DNA of 52,453 bases from Lachnospiraceae bacterium (GTDB lineage: Bacteria > Bacillota > Clostridia > Lachnospirales > Lachnospiraceae): the NCBI GenBank assembly GCA_022793375.1, contig JAAWCS010000053.1:1-52453 (forward strand), written 5' to 3'. This document shows, one piece after another, positions 41,487-50,772 of this stretch; position 1 is the first letter of the stretch, and each line of letters starts with the position of its first letter. Under the pieces are notes generated by a model. The model was given only the letters and a program-made list of their open reading frames with translations. It had not been told where the DNA came from and did not search any database. A program made the translations under genes and the position numbers.

Positions 41487-42470
41487 TTAATTCTCTGCGC
41501 CGGCGATCAGCAGCTGCTCCACAATCTCGGTATACCCTTCCTCCGAAGCATAGTACAGAGCGCTGTGCTGGTCGTTGTCGACCGCGTTCACATCGGCTTC
41601 TTTTTCGATCAGCATGGCCGTAAAATCATTTTTGCCGTTTCTGGCCGCCAGAATCAGAGCGGTCTCCCCATCGGAAGTCTTTGAATCGATGGCGGCGCCG
41701 GCCTTCAACAGAGCCTTCCCCATAAACAGGTCGCCATGGTCGGCCGCAATATGCAGCGGCCGGACGCCGTCGGCATCGGCAATATCGGTTTTGGCTCCCG
41801 CTGCCAGCAGCAGTTCGGCGATCATCAGATTCGAGCGCCGCACCGCCAGAATCAGCGGCGACTCCCCGTCGTCGTTTGGCTTGTTTACGCTGGCCGGGTC
41901 TTTTTCCAGCAGGATTTTTACCACTTCGCTCTGCTCGTTCCAGCAGGCATGATGCAAAGAAGTATTGCCGTAGGTGTCGGCATGGGCCTCCTCTGCCTGA
42001 GAAAGCGCCTTCACCAGCTCCCGCAGTCCGCAGGCAGTGGCAAAATCGATAGCCATGCGGCCGGCATTATCCTTGATATGGATATCGATCTCCGCGTTTT
42101 CCAGCAGTTTCAGGGCCGCGTCCGTTTTTCCTCTCTGCGCCAGAATCATTAACGGGGTTACGCCGTCGTTGTCGGTACTGTTCACATCGGCCCCCGCCTC
42201 GATCAGCATGGAAATAATCTGAAAATTGCCGGCCTCCGCTGCCGCATGGATCGGCATCCGGTTTTTCTGGTTGCCCAGACCGACGTCCGCCCCGTTGTCT
42301 AAGAGCAGCTTTACCAAATCCCTGGCGCTCTTTAAGCAAGCATAAATCAAAGGCGTGTTGCCGGAGCCGTCCCGTTTATTTACATCCACGCCGCCTCGTT
42401 TCAAAAACGCCTGCACCACGCTCTTTTGATTGTTCTTACATGCCTGCAGCAGCATATTGTCGATCTGCAT
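41487..42470 (-). CDS. Ankyrin-repeat protein
   Basis: A 327-residue protein made almost wholly of about nine to ten ankyrin repeats (GNTPLIYACLKSARDLVKLLLDNGADV; GVTPLMILAQRGKTDAALKLLE; GETALILAARNGKNDFTAMLIEKEADVNAVDND). It has no signal peptide or membrane helix, so it is a cytosolic binding scaffold. I chose the second of two adjacent ATGs because GGAGG stands six bases from it; the first gives one more Met. The gene is divergent from a larger ankyrin gene with closely spaced promoters. The binding partner is unknown. Confidence 0.9.
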   Translation of the reverse strand: MQIDNMLLQACKNNQKSVVQAFLKRGGVDVNKRDGSGNTPLIYACLKSARDLVKLLLDNGADVGLGNQKNRMPIHAAAEAGNFQIISMLIEAGADVNSTDNDGVTPLMILAQRGKTDAALKLLENAEIDIHIKDNAGRMAIDFATACGLRELVKALSQAEEAHADTYGNTSLHHACWNEQSEVVKILLEKDPASVNKPNDDGESPLILAVRRSNLMIAELLLAAGAKTDIADADGVRPLHIAADHGDLFMGKALLKAGAAIDSKTSDGETALILAARNGKNDFTAMLIEKEADVNAVDNDQHSALYYASEEGYTEIVEQLLIAGAEN

Positions 42471-42543
42471 CATTCTCCTCCTTCATCTGGACCGGGGAGC
42501 AGATTTTCTTTTCTCCTCCTATGCCATCTTTTTGCTCCACTTT

Positions 42544-42572
42544 ATCCTACCACCGTACAAAATAAAAGTCAA
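42544..42572 (-). promoter_or_regulatory. Promoter of the smaller ankyrin gene
   Basis: Minus-strand TTGACT (42567-42572), a 17-base spacer and TAGGAT (42544-42549). Confidence 0.7.
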
Positions 42573-42583
42573 TAAACGCTCTA

Positions 42584-42612
42584 TTGTAACGCTTGCCAAA
42601 AGGTGCTACAAT
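42584..42612 (+). promoter_or_regulatory. Promoter of the larger ankyrin gene
   Basis: TTGTAA (42584-42589), a 17-base spacer and TACAAT (42607-42612) with an extended TGC. Its -35 is 11 bases from the -35 of the divergent promoter. Confidence 0.7.
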
Positions 42613-42657
42613 ATCCGTAAAATAAGCTTTCCGCATCAAACAAGGAGGTATTTTTAT

Positions 42658-44685
42658 ATGAATCAAAAAGAACTCGTCGATCTGCTGGTCACTTCCAGCC
42701 AGCAGTCCAACCAGGCCAAATTCATCCCCTGGTGGTACGAAAATTACCAGGACTTTACCTACCGCTACAACATCCTTCCGGAAGAAACCGTCCGGGAAGC
42801 CGAAGCCTGTCTCGCAAACTGCTCCAAAGAAGAGCTTCTCACGCCGGTTGGCTCCTATGGCCTTACCCTCTTCCACCTTTTGATATGGCACAATTTCTAT
42901 CCGTCCATAGAGCAAATGCTGTCCGACGGGCGAATCGGCCGGGAGGATTTAAACCTGCCGGATCACAAAGGCCACGGCCTGACCCCCTTTTTGCTGGCCT
43001 GCCTGCGCGGCAATGCTTCCATGGCCAGGCTTCTGCTGGCCCACGGAGCCGACGACTGTGCCTGTGACAAACGGGGGATGAACGCGTACCACTTTCTTGC
43101 CTATCCTCGTTTTGAAGGACTGTCGCTTGATTCCACCTGTCTGGAGCGAAGCGTGGCACAGCGCGGCGAGATTGCCCGCCTGCTGACCTGCGACATCAAT
43201 CAGAAGGACCAAAACGGCTTTACGCCCCTGGTAAGCCTTCTGACCTCCGAGTACAGTTCCGACTACACCTGGCCGCTGCCTGAAATTTTCCTGGAAAAAG
43301 GCGCCTCAACCGACTATGTGGATGAAAACGGCAATACGCTTTTGATGATGGCCCTGCAAAACAGTCATACGACAGCGGCCATGGCCCTGATGAAACAGTG
43401 CCCGCAGATGCTGCATACGGCCAACCGGCAAGGACGGACGCCTCTTGCGCATACTGTCTATTTCAACAACCAGGCTATGTATCTTGCCCTGATCGACCAC
43501 GGAGCCGTCCCCGGAGAGGAAGATACCCTCGAACTCTTCCCCTTAAGCCAGATCACCAGCAACGCCTTCTCGGCCCTGCGAAACGACAACCAGGACAGCC
43601 TGAGCCTCGTCCTTTTCCTGACAAAAAAGATGCTTCGCCAGCTCGACCCCGACGATGACGACGAATCCGGCGAAATTACCGAAATCCTCCACAACGCGCT
43701 GAGCGCCGACAAGGACGCCCATGTACTCACTCTGTGCAAGGAAGCTGGCTTTGATTTCACCGAGCCGATTTATTACCACGGCGAAGCTCTCTGTCTGCGG
43801 GATAAATGCCTGACGCCCTACTATGGCATCGGCGTCCTTCGCAAACTGGCAGAGCTGGGAGTGGATTTGAACGAGGCCGTTATCAAAGGCCTGACGCCGG
43901 CCAATCTGATCGCCCGCAAAAGTTCCGACAGCGAGACATATTTTGAAGAAGCCGCCGCCTTCTTCTCCCCGGAATCCATGGAGCAGCTGGACAATTCCGG
44001 CAAGGCCGCCGTCCACTTTGCCGCCAGGGAAGGCCATACCGGCATGCTGAAAATCATGATCGAAAAAGGTGTGGACATAAACCTGTCCCAGGACGCGCCG
44101 GCCCCGGCCGGGACAACGCCGCTTCACGAAGCCTGCGCCTATGGTCACGCCGAAGCCGTAAAGCTGCTCATTGCCGCCGGCGCCGACGACACTCTGAAAA
44201 ACGCGGACGGCGAAACGCCGGCCCACATTGCTCTCCAGAACAAGAAAACAGGCAGTTCCCTCACCAAAGACCAGCGGGCACAGGTGCTTCGCGAACTGAA
44301 GCATTTGGACATTCCCCGCAACGACGGAAAGACGCCCCTTATGCTGCTTCGCTCAGACGACGAAGAACTCCTTTCCCTGCTTTTAGAGCGCGGCGTCGAT
44401 GTCAACCATACCGATAACCACGGCAGAACCGCCATGATGCTAAATCCCAGAAAGGACATCATCAAGCTGCTCTTAAAAGCCGGGGCCGATCTTTCCCTGG
44501 CCGACAACGACGGCAATACCACTCTCCACCATGCTTTGATCGAATACGCAGAAGGAGATGCGCGCTTCCTGGTCAAAAAGGGAGCCGACTACAACCGTCC
44601 CAACAACGACGGCGAAACGCCGGCTCAGATCGCGATCGAAAAAGGCTTTGACAGCGTATTGGCGCTGATGACCAATATCGAATAA
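42658..44685 (+). CDS. Large ankyrin-repeat protein with a degenerate N-terminal region
   Basis: A 675-residue cytosolic protein. Residues 1-~75 are not ankyrin-like (MNQKELVDLLVTSSQQSNQAKF). From ~75 onward loose repeats appear (GLTPFLLACLRGNASMARLLLAHGADD). The middle (~300-450) is weakly repetitive and includes an acidic LDPDDDDESG. The last ~220 residues are clear repeats (GTTPLHEACAYGHAEAVKLLIAAGADD; GNTTLHHALIEYAEGDARFLVKKGADY). The ATG at 42658 has a perfect AAGGAGG site. It is not a copy of its divergent neighbour but probably an old paralogue. Function unknown. Confidence 0.9.
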   Translation: MNQKELVDLLVTSSQQSNQAKFIPWWYENYQDFTYRYNILPEETVREAEACLANCSKEELLTPVGSYGLTLFHLLIWHNFYPSIEQMLSDGRIGREDLNLPDHKGHGLTPFLLACLRGNASMARLLLAHGADDCACDKRGMNAYHFLAYPRFEGLSLDSTCLERSVAQRGEIARLLTCDINQKDQNGFTPLVSLLTSEYSSDYTWPLPEIFLEKGASTDYVDENGNTLLMMALQNSHTTAAMALMKQCPQMLHTANRQGRTPLAHTVYFNNQAMYLALIDHGAVPGEEDTLELFPLSQITSNAFSALRNDNQDSLSLVLFLTKKMLRQLDPDDDDESGEITEILHNALSADKDAHVLTLCKEAGFDFTEPIYYHGEALCLRDKCLTPYYGIGVLRKLAELGVDLNEAVIKGLTPANLIARKSSDSETYFEEAAAFFSPESMEQLDNSGKAAVHFAAREGHTGMLKIMIEKGVDINLSQDAPAPAGTTPLHEACAYGHAEAVKLLIAAGADDTLKNADGETPAHIALQNKKTGSSLTKDQRAQVLRELKHLDIPRNDGKTPLMLLRSDDEELLSLLLERGVDVNHTDNHGRTAMMLNPRKDIIKLLLKAGADLSLADNDGNTTLHHALIEYAEGDARFLVKKGADYNRPNNDGETPAQIAIEKGFDSVLALMTNIE

Positions 44686-44694
44686 AAACCGGAA

Positions 44695-44791
44695 GGGGCC
44701 GCCGCAAAACCCAGAGTCAATACAGCACAGGGCCGTGCCGATTTGCACATGAATCCCTGTATTGGTTCGAATCTTCGTTTTACGGCAGCCC
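44695..44791. terminator. Bidirectional nested-stem terminator between the ankyrin gene and gnd
   Basis: GGGCCGCCGCAAAAC and GTTTTACGGCAGCCC form an imperfect outer stem. CAATACAG (44718-44725) and CTGTATTG (44757-44764) form an exact inner stem. On the minus strand it is followed by CCGGTTTTTATT, so it can end gnd; the plus-strand T run is weaker. Confidence 0.6.
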
Positions 44792-44812
44792 TCTTTGTGC
44801 TGTATCCGTCTT

Positions 44813-46264
44813 TTATACCGTATAGGTTGAGGCGCTCGTGCTCCCGCCTTCGCCCGTCCAGTTCGTGTGAAAAAACTGGCCTCTGGGCGCGTCCACACGC
44901 TCATACGTATGCGCTCCGAAGTAATCCCGCTGGGCCTGCAGCAGATTGGCCGACGACCGTGCGCTGCGATAAGCGTCGTAATATGCCAGCCCCGAGCACA
45001 TCGCCGGAAGCGCGATCCCCTGGGTAAGCGCCGCCGCACATACGCGCCGCCAGCCCTCCTGCGCCCTGCGCACTTCGCTGCCAAAATACGGCGTCAGCAG
45101 CAGGTTCTTTACCTCAGGCTGTTCGTCAAACGCTTCCTTAATCTTCTTTAAAAATACACTGCGGATAATGCAGCCGCCGCGCCACATCAGGGCAATCGCG
45201 CCAAAATCAAGCTTCCAGCCATAGTGCTCCCCGGCGGCCCGCAAAAGGGCGTAGCCCTGTGCATAAGAAATGATTTTCGAGGCATACAGCGCGTTTTGGA
45301 GGTCCTTAAGAAACGCCTCCCTGTCTCCCGTAAACGCGGCTGCCGGCCCCTTAAGTTTTAGCGAGGCCTCCTCTCTTTCTTCCTTTTGCGCCGACAGACA
45401 GCGGCTGAATACCGCCTCCCCGATCAGGGTCAGCGGCACGCCCTCCTCAAGCGCCGCAATCCCCGTCCATTTCCCGGTCCCCTTCTGTCCGGCCGTATCA
45501 AGAATCCGGTCTACAAGCGGCGTGCCGTCCGTATCCTCGTATCCCAGTATGTCGGCCGTAATCTGGATTAGGTAGCTGTCCAGTTCCCCTTTGTTCCACT
45601 CGGCAAAGACGGCCTGCATCTCCCCCGGCGTCATTTGCAGATAATCCCGCATCAGAAGGTATGCTTCGCAGATCAGCTGCATATCGCCGTATTCGATTCC
45701 GTTGTGCACCATTTTCACAAAATGACCGGCGCCGTTTTCGCCCACCCAGCCGCAGCAGGCCGCGCCGTCCTCCACCCGGGCGCAGATGGCCTCAAATATC
45801 GGCCGCACCGTCTCCCAGGCTTTGGGCGAACCGCCCGGCATCATGGAAGGCCCTTTCAAGGCCCCTTCTTCGCCGCCGGAAACGCCGGTTCCTATGTACA
45901 AAAGCCCGGCCTGCTCCACCACAGCCGTGCGGCGCATCGTATCGCGAAAATGCGAATTTCCCGCGTCAATCAGGATGTCCCCCGGTTCCAGAACGGGGAT
46001 CAGCTGCCCGATCAGCTCATCTACCGCTCCGCCCGCCTTTACCATCATAAAAATTTTACGCGGGCGTTTCAGAGCCGCCGCCAGTTCCTCCAAGCTTTTT
46101 GCCCCGCGAATGCGCTTTCCGGCCGCTCTCCCGTTCACAAACGTCTCCGTTTTGGAAACCGTTCGATTGTATACGCAGACCGAAAAACCCCGGCTCTCCA
46201 TATTCATCACCAGGTTTTCTCCCATCACTGCCAGGCCGATCAGGCCCACATCCATTTGTTCCAT
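44813..46264 (-). CDS. gnd: 6-phosphogluconate dehydrogenase, decarboxylating
   Basis: A 483-residue enzyme that oxidises 6-phosphogluconate to ribulose-5-phosphate and CO2. The Rossmann N-terminus is VGLIGLAVMGENLVMNM with NRTVSK at the cofactor ribose position. The active-site motif is VSGGEEGALKGPSMMPGG with GHFVKMVHNGIEYGDMQ (catalytic Lys and Asn). The C-terminus has the all-helical domain and the tail with NWTGEGG. The ATG at 46262-46264 has AAAGGAGG about ten bases upstream. It is last in the sugar-acid operon; its start lies 17 bases after the kinase stop. Confidence 0.95.
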   Translation of the reverse strand: MEQMDVGLIGLAVMGENLVMNMESRGFSVCVYNRTVSKTETFVNGRAAGKRIRGAKSLEELAAALKRPRKIFMMVKAGGAVDELIGQLIPVLEPGDILIDAGNSHFRDTMRRTAVVEQAGLLYIGTGVSGGEEGALKGPSMMPGGSPKAWETVRPIFEAICARVEDGAACCGWVGENGAGHFVKMVHNGIEYGDMQLICEAYLLMRDYLQMTPGEMQAVFAEWNKGELDSYLIQITADILGYEDTDGTPLVDRILDTAGQKGTGKWTGIAALEEGVPLTLIGEAVFSRCLSAQKEEREEASLKLKGPAAAFTGDREAFLKDLQNALYASKIISYAQGYALLRAAGEHYGWKLDFGAIALMWRGGCIIRSVFLKKIKEAFDEQPEVKNLLLTPYFGSEVRRAQEGWRRVCAAALTQGIALPAMCSGLAYYDAYRSARSSANLLQAQRDYFGAHTYERVDAPRGQFFHTNWTGEGGSTSASTYTV

Positions 46265-46281
46265 ATTTAACGTTCCTCCTT

Positions 46282-47349
46282 TCACCGCTTCACCCGGGCG
46301 TTTCCCCTGTAAATGCTCCAGATCTCCTCCTCACTGGCCGGCTGTGCATAATCCGTCGCCAGCGTGGCCGCCAGCGCTCCGCAGGCCCAGCCAAACTCCA
46401 TCCAGCGCTGCGGTTCCCAGCCGTTTAAAAGGCCGTAGAGCAGGCCGCCCACATACGCGTCCCCGCCGCCGATGCGGTCATAGACTTCTATCTCCCGCTG
46501 CGCTTCCTCATACCATTTCCCGTCCGCCAGCAAAAGGGCGCCCCAGCGGTGGCGGTTGGCGCTCTCCACGGTCCGCAGCGTCGTTGAAAATACGCCCGCC
46601 TGCGGGAATTGTTCTCTGGCCCGCAGAATCAGTTCGCGAAACTCTTCCGTTCCCTCCGGCTTTTCCCCGGCCGCCGGCCCCTTAAGCCCCAGCGCCAGCT
46701 GGAAGTCCTCTTCATTTCCGATCAAAAGATCGGCCTGCGAGGCAATCTCCGAAAAAACGCCGCGCAGCTCCTCTTGCCGTTTCTCCCAAAAGCTGGCCCG
46801 GTAATTCAGGTCAAACGATACCAGCGTCCCCTGCGCCCGGGCCGCCTTTGCCAGCTCCACGCAGCAGCGGCCCGTCTCCGGCGAAAGCGCGGCGATCAGT
46901 CCCGACAGATGCAGCACCTTGCAGCCCTCCTCGCCGAAAATCCGTTCCAGGTCAAAATCCTCCGGCGCAATCGTCCGTCCGACCTCGCCGGCTCTATCAT
47001 TCTGTACCACCGGCCGCCGGCCGCCGTAGCCGCTGTCGGCAATGTTGAACTGATGGCGGTAGCCAAAGGGACCGCCCTGCGCGATCTCTTTTCCCTCGTA
47101 CTCCAGTCCCCGTTTACGCAGCTCTCCCTTGATAAACGCCGCGATCGGGCTGCCCGCCACAAAACGGGTCAGCACTTTCACCCGTTTTCCCAGCGATGCC
47201 GGGATATTGGCTACGTTGGTCTCCGCGCTGGTCGAATACATCTCAAACCGATGGCTCGCCGCCACCGGCTGACGGTCGGCCGGCGTAATCCGGACCCCCA
47301 TGCTGGTCAGCACAAGCAAATCATATTTGGCGTTCTGCCGTATCTTCAT
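46282..47349 (-). CDS. PfkB-family sugar kinase, likely 2-keto-3-deoxygluconate kinase-like
   Basis: A 355-residue ribokinase-like kinase. It has LVLTSMGVRITPADRQP near the start, an N-terminal substrate region with FEMYSTSAETNVANIPASLGKRV, LVSFDLNYRASFW and the catalytic anion-hole motif YDRIGGGDAYVGGLLYGLL with the base Asp. That set resembles KdgK/IolC-type kinases; the exact substrate is a guess from the operon. The ATG at 47347-47349 follows AAGGAGG and lies inside the end of the LarA-like gene (29-base overlap). Confidence 0.88.
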   Translation of the reverse strand: MKIRQNAKYDLLVLTSMGVRITPADRQPVAASHRFEMYSTSAETNVANIPASLGKRVKVLTRFVAGSPIAAFIKGELRKRGLEYEGKEIAQGGPFGYRHQFNIADSGYGGRRPVVQNDRAGEVGRTIAPEDFDLERIFGEEGCKVLHLSGLIAALSPETGRCCVELAKAARAQGTLVSFDLNYRASFWEKRQEELRGVFSEIASQADLLIGNEEDFQLALGLKGPAAGEKPEGTEEFRELILRAREQFPQAGVFSTTLRTVESANRHRWGALLLADGKWYEEAQREIEVYDRIGGGDAYVGGLLYGLLNGWEPQRWMEFGWACGALAATLATDYAQPASEEEIWSIYRGNARVKR

Positions 47350-48652
47350 AGCAATCCTCCTTGACTTCGTCCTGCATCCGCCCTTCCCAGGCCCACAGCC
47401 CCAGCCCCGGCGCATCGATATAATAATATTCTTCTCCCGCTCCGGTTCGATGCCAGCCGGTTTTTCGGTCAGCCGGCTGATAGCGCTCCCGCATTTCCTT
47501 TAGCGGCGCATAGCGAAAACCGACGCCCTCGATCTCCTCCCGCGTCAGATGGCCCGGACAATACGTGACCGTAAAACGCCCGTCCGAAGAACCATGGATC
47601 AGGTGGGCCGCCGCTGCCAGATTTTCGCGCAGCTCTGCCTGCCGCTCCACCTGCCGCAGCAGATACGCGCGCCCCCGATAGCCATAGCGTCGGATCCGTT
47701 TATCGATCGCTTGGTCCTCGCCGAACCGCTCCACCCCCGGCGCGAGGACAATCAGCTCCCCGGCGTCAGCCAGCGCCATTCGACTGCGGTAGATCGCCTT
47801 GTTGGCAATCCAGGTGCTTTTATATTCCTCCGGCTCCATCCAGGCCACGATCTTGTTGGCCGGCTTGTTCAGATAACGGATATTTTTCTTTTGTGAGAGA
47901 GCAACCGCCTCCTCAAAACGCCGCCGCTCCTTTCCGATGAACAATCCCTCCAGACAGGCTTTTCCTTCCTGCTGCGAAACGACCGTCAGCAGGTAGGTAA
48001 GCGGCAGCTCCTTGAGGAAATGCTCAGCCGCATAGTCGAAAATCCGCCGCACCGGTGAAAAATCCCTTCCCATAATCCGTTCCATGCCATAAAACGCCCC
48101 CACGGCATGGGAGGCATGGATCATGGCGCTGCCCCCGGTCCCGACAAAGATATTTTTGGCATGGTTCGCCATCCCCACGACCTCGTGCGGCATCACCTGC
48201 CCGACCGAAAGAATCTGGTCATACCCCGCAAGCAGCAGGCGGTTGACCTCTGCCGGTATTTCCTCCCGGTACACGCCCCCGGATACCTCTGCCACAAAGG
48301 CAGCCGGCACCGTGCCGACCGACACCACATCCCGCCGCCAGTCATGCACCCGGAAGCAGCCCGCGGGGATATCGCCGTACATCCGTTCGCACTCTTTTCG
48401 CGTCATCGGCGCGTGAGTCCCCAGCGCCGGCAGAATATCGACCCGGCAGCCGCAGCCCGCAAGCCGATGATACAAAAGGTTGACAATGTTTCCTGCCTGG
48501 GAGTGGCGCCGGCTGAAATCCGGCCCCAGGATCAGCACGCGCCGCCAGTCCTCCGCCCCCGTAAAGGCCTCTGCAAGCGCCCGGCGCAGCGTGCCCGACC
48601 TCAGGGCCTGCTCACAGCTTAATCCCTCCCAGTAATAAGAACACTCCCTCAT
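47321..48652 (-). CDS. LarA-family nickel-pincer racemase/epimerase
   Basis: A 443-residue protein of the lactate racemase LarA family, which uses the nickel-pincer nucleotide cofactor. Residues matching the catalytic set are H80 (LGTHAPM), H156 (GQVMPHEVVG), K166 (ANHAKNIFVG), the lysine that carries the cofactor, and H179/H182 (AMIHASHAV). LarA relatives are known to epimerise various 2-hydroxy acids, including sugar acids such as gluconate. In an operon with a sugar kinase and gnd, an aldonate is more likely than lactate here. The ATG overlaps the dehydrogenase stop (ATGA). Its cofactor genes larBCE are not in the window. Confidence 0.9.
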   Translation of the reverse strand: MRECSYYWEGLSCEQALRSGTLRRALAEAFTGAEDWRRVLILGPDFSRRHSQAGNIVNLLYHRLAGCGCRVDILPALGTHAPMTRKECERMYGDIPAGCFRVHDWRRDVVSVGTVPAAFVAEVSGGVYREEIPAEVNRLLLAGYDQILSVGQVMPHEVVGMANHAKNIFVGTGGSAMIHASHAVGAFYGMERIMGRDFSPVRRIFDYAAEHFLKELPLTYLLTVVSQQEGKACLEGLFIGKERRRFEEAVALSQKKNIRYLNKPANKIVAWMEPEEYKSTWIANKAIYRSRMALADAGELIVLAPGVERFGEDQAIDKRIRRYGYRGRAYLLRQVERQAELRENLAAAAHLIHGSSDGRFTVTYCPGHLTREEIEGVGFRYAPLKEMRERYQPADRKTGWHRTGAGEEYYYIDAPGLGLWAWEGRMQDEVKEDCYEDTAERQI

Positions 48653-49842
48653 CCCAAGGAACGATTCCCGGCACAAAGCTTGTAGATCTCGATCATCGCC
48701 TGCCGGCCGATCGGCACAAAATGCCCTACCGGAATCGTATCGCCAAAGGTCGCCTTGTCCGCCATCTCTTCAAACCCATCCGTCGGGATCCCTGCCTCGG
48801 CCAGCGTAATCGGCATCCCCAGCTGCCGGAAGAATGCGCACATCCGGCGGATGGCTTCTTCTACTATCTCTTCTTTCTTGGCAAAGGCGATATCCACGTC
48901 CCACACCCGCACGGCAAACTGCACGAAGCGGTCGATATCGTGGCGATACACATAACGCATCCAGGCTGGGAACACGATCGACAGGCTGGCGCCATGGGCC
49001 AGATCGTACTTGCCGCTCAGCTCAATTCCGATCCGATGCGAGGCCCAGTCCTGTTCACGCCCTACGTTCAGAGAGCCGTTATGCGCAACGGCGCCCGCCC
49101 AGAAAATTTCCGCCCGCGCCGCATAGTCCGTCGGGTTTTGATACGTCTTTACCCCGTTTACGATAATGGATTTCATTAAAGCTTCGCACAGGCGGTCCGT
49201 CACATCCACCTCGGCGGTGTTGGTAAAATAGCGCTCCATCACATGCGTCAGCATATCCACAACCCCACAGCCGATCTGGTAGGGCGGCAGCGAATACGTC
49301 AGCTCCGGATTGAGAATGGAAAAGACCGGACGGATCAAATCCAGGTTGATGCTCTTTTTCAGTCCGCCCTCCTCGTTGGTAATAACAGCGCTCAGACTTG
49401 ACTCGCTGCCGGCCGCCGGAATCGTGCAGACCGCGGCCGTCGGCAGCGTCGTCTGCGGCGTCGCCTTATTCAAAAAGAAATCCCACACATCGCCCTCATA
49501 GGGCACGCCCACGCCGATGGCTTTGGCCGTATCAATCGCACTGGCTCCGCCTACCGCCAGGATAAAGGAAATCCCCTCGCGCCGGCAAAGTTCAATCCCC
49601 TTGTACACCAGGCTCAGACGCGGATTGGGCTTTACGCCGCCCAGTTCGGTAATCTCCATGCCCTGCGCCCTCACCGAGGCCGCCACCCGCTCAAACAGCC
49701 CGTCCCTCTTGATCCGCTCAGAGCCGTATACCAAAAGGATTTTCCGGCAGTCGCTGTACTGGCGGATCATTTCCCCGGTCTGTTCCTCCGTACCGCGGCC
49801 AAAAACCAGCTTCGTCGTGTTCGTAAAAATAAAATTATCCAT
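48649..49842 (-). CDS. Iron-containing alcohol dehydrogenase (BDH/YqhD-like)
   Basis: A 397-residue group III dehydrogenase. It shows the NAD(P)-binding GGASAIDTAKAIG and the metal-site residues in VDMLTHVMERYF (Asp, His), HRIGIELSGKYDLAHGASLSIVFPAW (two His). It would interconvert an alcohol with a ketone or aldehyde, here presumably of a sugar or sugar acid. The gap to the aldolase stop is 21 bases, and the stop overlaps the LarA-like start. Confidence 0.92.
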   Translation of the reverse strand: MDNFIFTNTTKLVFGRGTEEQTGEMIRQYSDCRKILLVYGSERIKRDGLFERVAASVRAQGMEITELGGVKPNPRLSLVYKGIELCRREGISFILAVGGASAIDTAKAIGVGVPYEGDVWDFFLNKATPQTTLPTAAVCTIPAAGSESSLSAVITNEEGGLKKSINLDLIRPVFSILNPELTYSLPPYQIGCGVVDMLTHVMERYFTNTAEVDVTDRLCEALMKSIIVNGVKTYQNPTDYAARAEIFWAGAVAHNGSLNVGREQDWASHRIGIELSGKYDLAHGASLSIVFPAWMRYVYRHDIDRFVQFAVRVWDVDIAFAKKEEIVEEAIRRMCAFFRQLGMPITLAEAGIPTDGFEEMADKATFGDTIPVGHFVPIGRQAMIEIYKLCAGNRSLG

Positions 49843-49863
49843 TTTTTCCTCCCGTTCTCTCCC

Positions 49864-50727
49864 TTATCGATAGCAAGCTGCCTTGCCGACCGAGCCAAAC
49901 AATTCCATCTTTTCGGCAATCACCACTTTCGCCGCCTCGATTCCCGGGTTCAGCACCTTCGCCGGGATAAAGCCGCCTGTCTGTACAAGCACTTCCTGGA
50001 CCTTCCGGAAAAACGCATATTTAAAATCACTGGAAATATTCACCTTGCGGATGCCGATCTGACAGGCTCTGCGGATCTCTTCATCCGGATTATTGCTGCC
50101 ACCGTGCAACACCAGCGGAACCGGCGAAACCTTCTTAATCTCCTGCAAAAGTTCCAGCTGTAACTTGGGGACAAAGCCCTTGGGGTAAATTCCGTGCGCC
50201 GTGCCGATGGCGATCGCCAGACAGTCTACGCCGGTGCGCGACACAAAGTCGACCACCTGCTCCGGTTTGGTATACGTTACATTCTCTACGCCGCCTTCGT
50301 CGGAATTGCTCATAACGCCGATGGTGCCGATTTCTCCCTCCACCGAAACGCCTGCCATATGCGCCAGCCGCACTACTTCCGCCGTCTGCCGGACATTCTC
50401 CTCATAGGAAAGAGCCGAGCCGTCGAACATAACCGAAGTAAAACCGGCCTGGATCGCCTTCATACACTCCTCCATACTCTTCCCGTGATCCAGATGCAGC
50501 ACAAACGGTACCGGGCTGTTCGCCAGGCGTGTCCGTACATAGGTATAAAATTCCGGCGTTGCAAACTGAAATTCTCCCGGCGCTGCCTGCACGATGGCCG
50601 GCGCGTTCTGTTTCTCCGCTTCCTCGGCCACGCACCGAAACAGAGAGCTCTCCGTCGCGTTAAAAGCGCCTACCGCAAATCCATTGGCATCCGCTGTTTC
50701 CAGCATTTCCTTCATATTGATTAACAT
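49864..50727 (-). CDS. Class II fructose/tagatose-bisphosphate aldolase family protein
   Basis: A 287-residue zinc aldolase. It shows GAFNATESSLFRCVAEEAEKQNAPAIVQ, VPFVLHLDHGKSMEECMKAIQAGFTSVMFDGSALSYEENVRQT (metal His and catalytic Asp), VEGEIGTIG, IAIGTAHGIYPK and VPLVLHGGSNN. It is of GatY/KbaY length. The ATG at 50725-50727 follows GGAGTGAG; the frame extension to 50781 has no site. A variant of the TGAAAACAC hairpin lies in its leader. Confidence 0.93.
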   Translation of the reverse strand: MLINMKEMLETADANGFAVGAFNATESSLFRCVAEEAEKQNAPAIVQAAPGEFQFATPEFYTYVRTRLANSPVPFVLHLDHGKSMEECMKAIQAGFTSVMFDGSALSYEENVRQTAEVVRLAHMAGVSVEGEIGTIGVMSNSDEGGVENVTYTKPEQVVDFVSRTGVDCLAIAIGTAHGIYPKGFVPKLQLELLQEIKKVSPVPLVLHGGSNNPDEEIRRACQIGIRKVNISSDFKYAFFRKVQEVLVQTGGFIPAKVLNPGIEAAKVVIAEKMELFGSVGKAACYR

Positions 50728-50740
50728 CTTCTCACTCCAT

Positions 50741-50772
50741 CCTTTCGTGTTTTCCCCTGTTTTCAGGAAAGG
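50741..50772 (-). repeat. Variant TGAAAACA hairpin upstream of the aldolase gene
   Basis: On the minus strand CTTTCC-TGAAAACA and a second AAAACACG lead into GAAAGG; CTTTC pairs with GAAAG. Loop sequence and position relative to the ribosome-binding site are like the element at 51958-51980. Confidence 0.45.
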
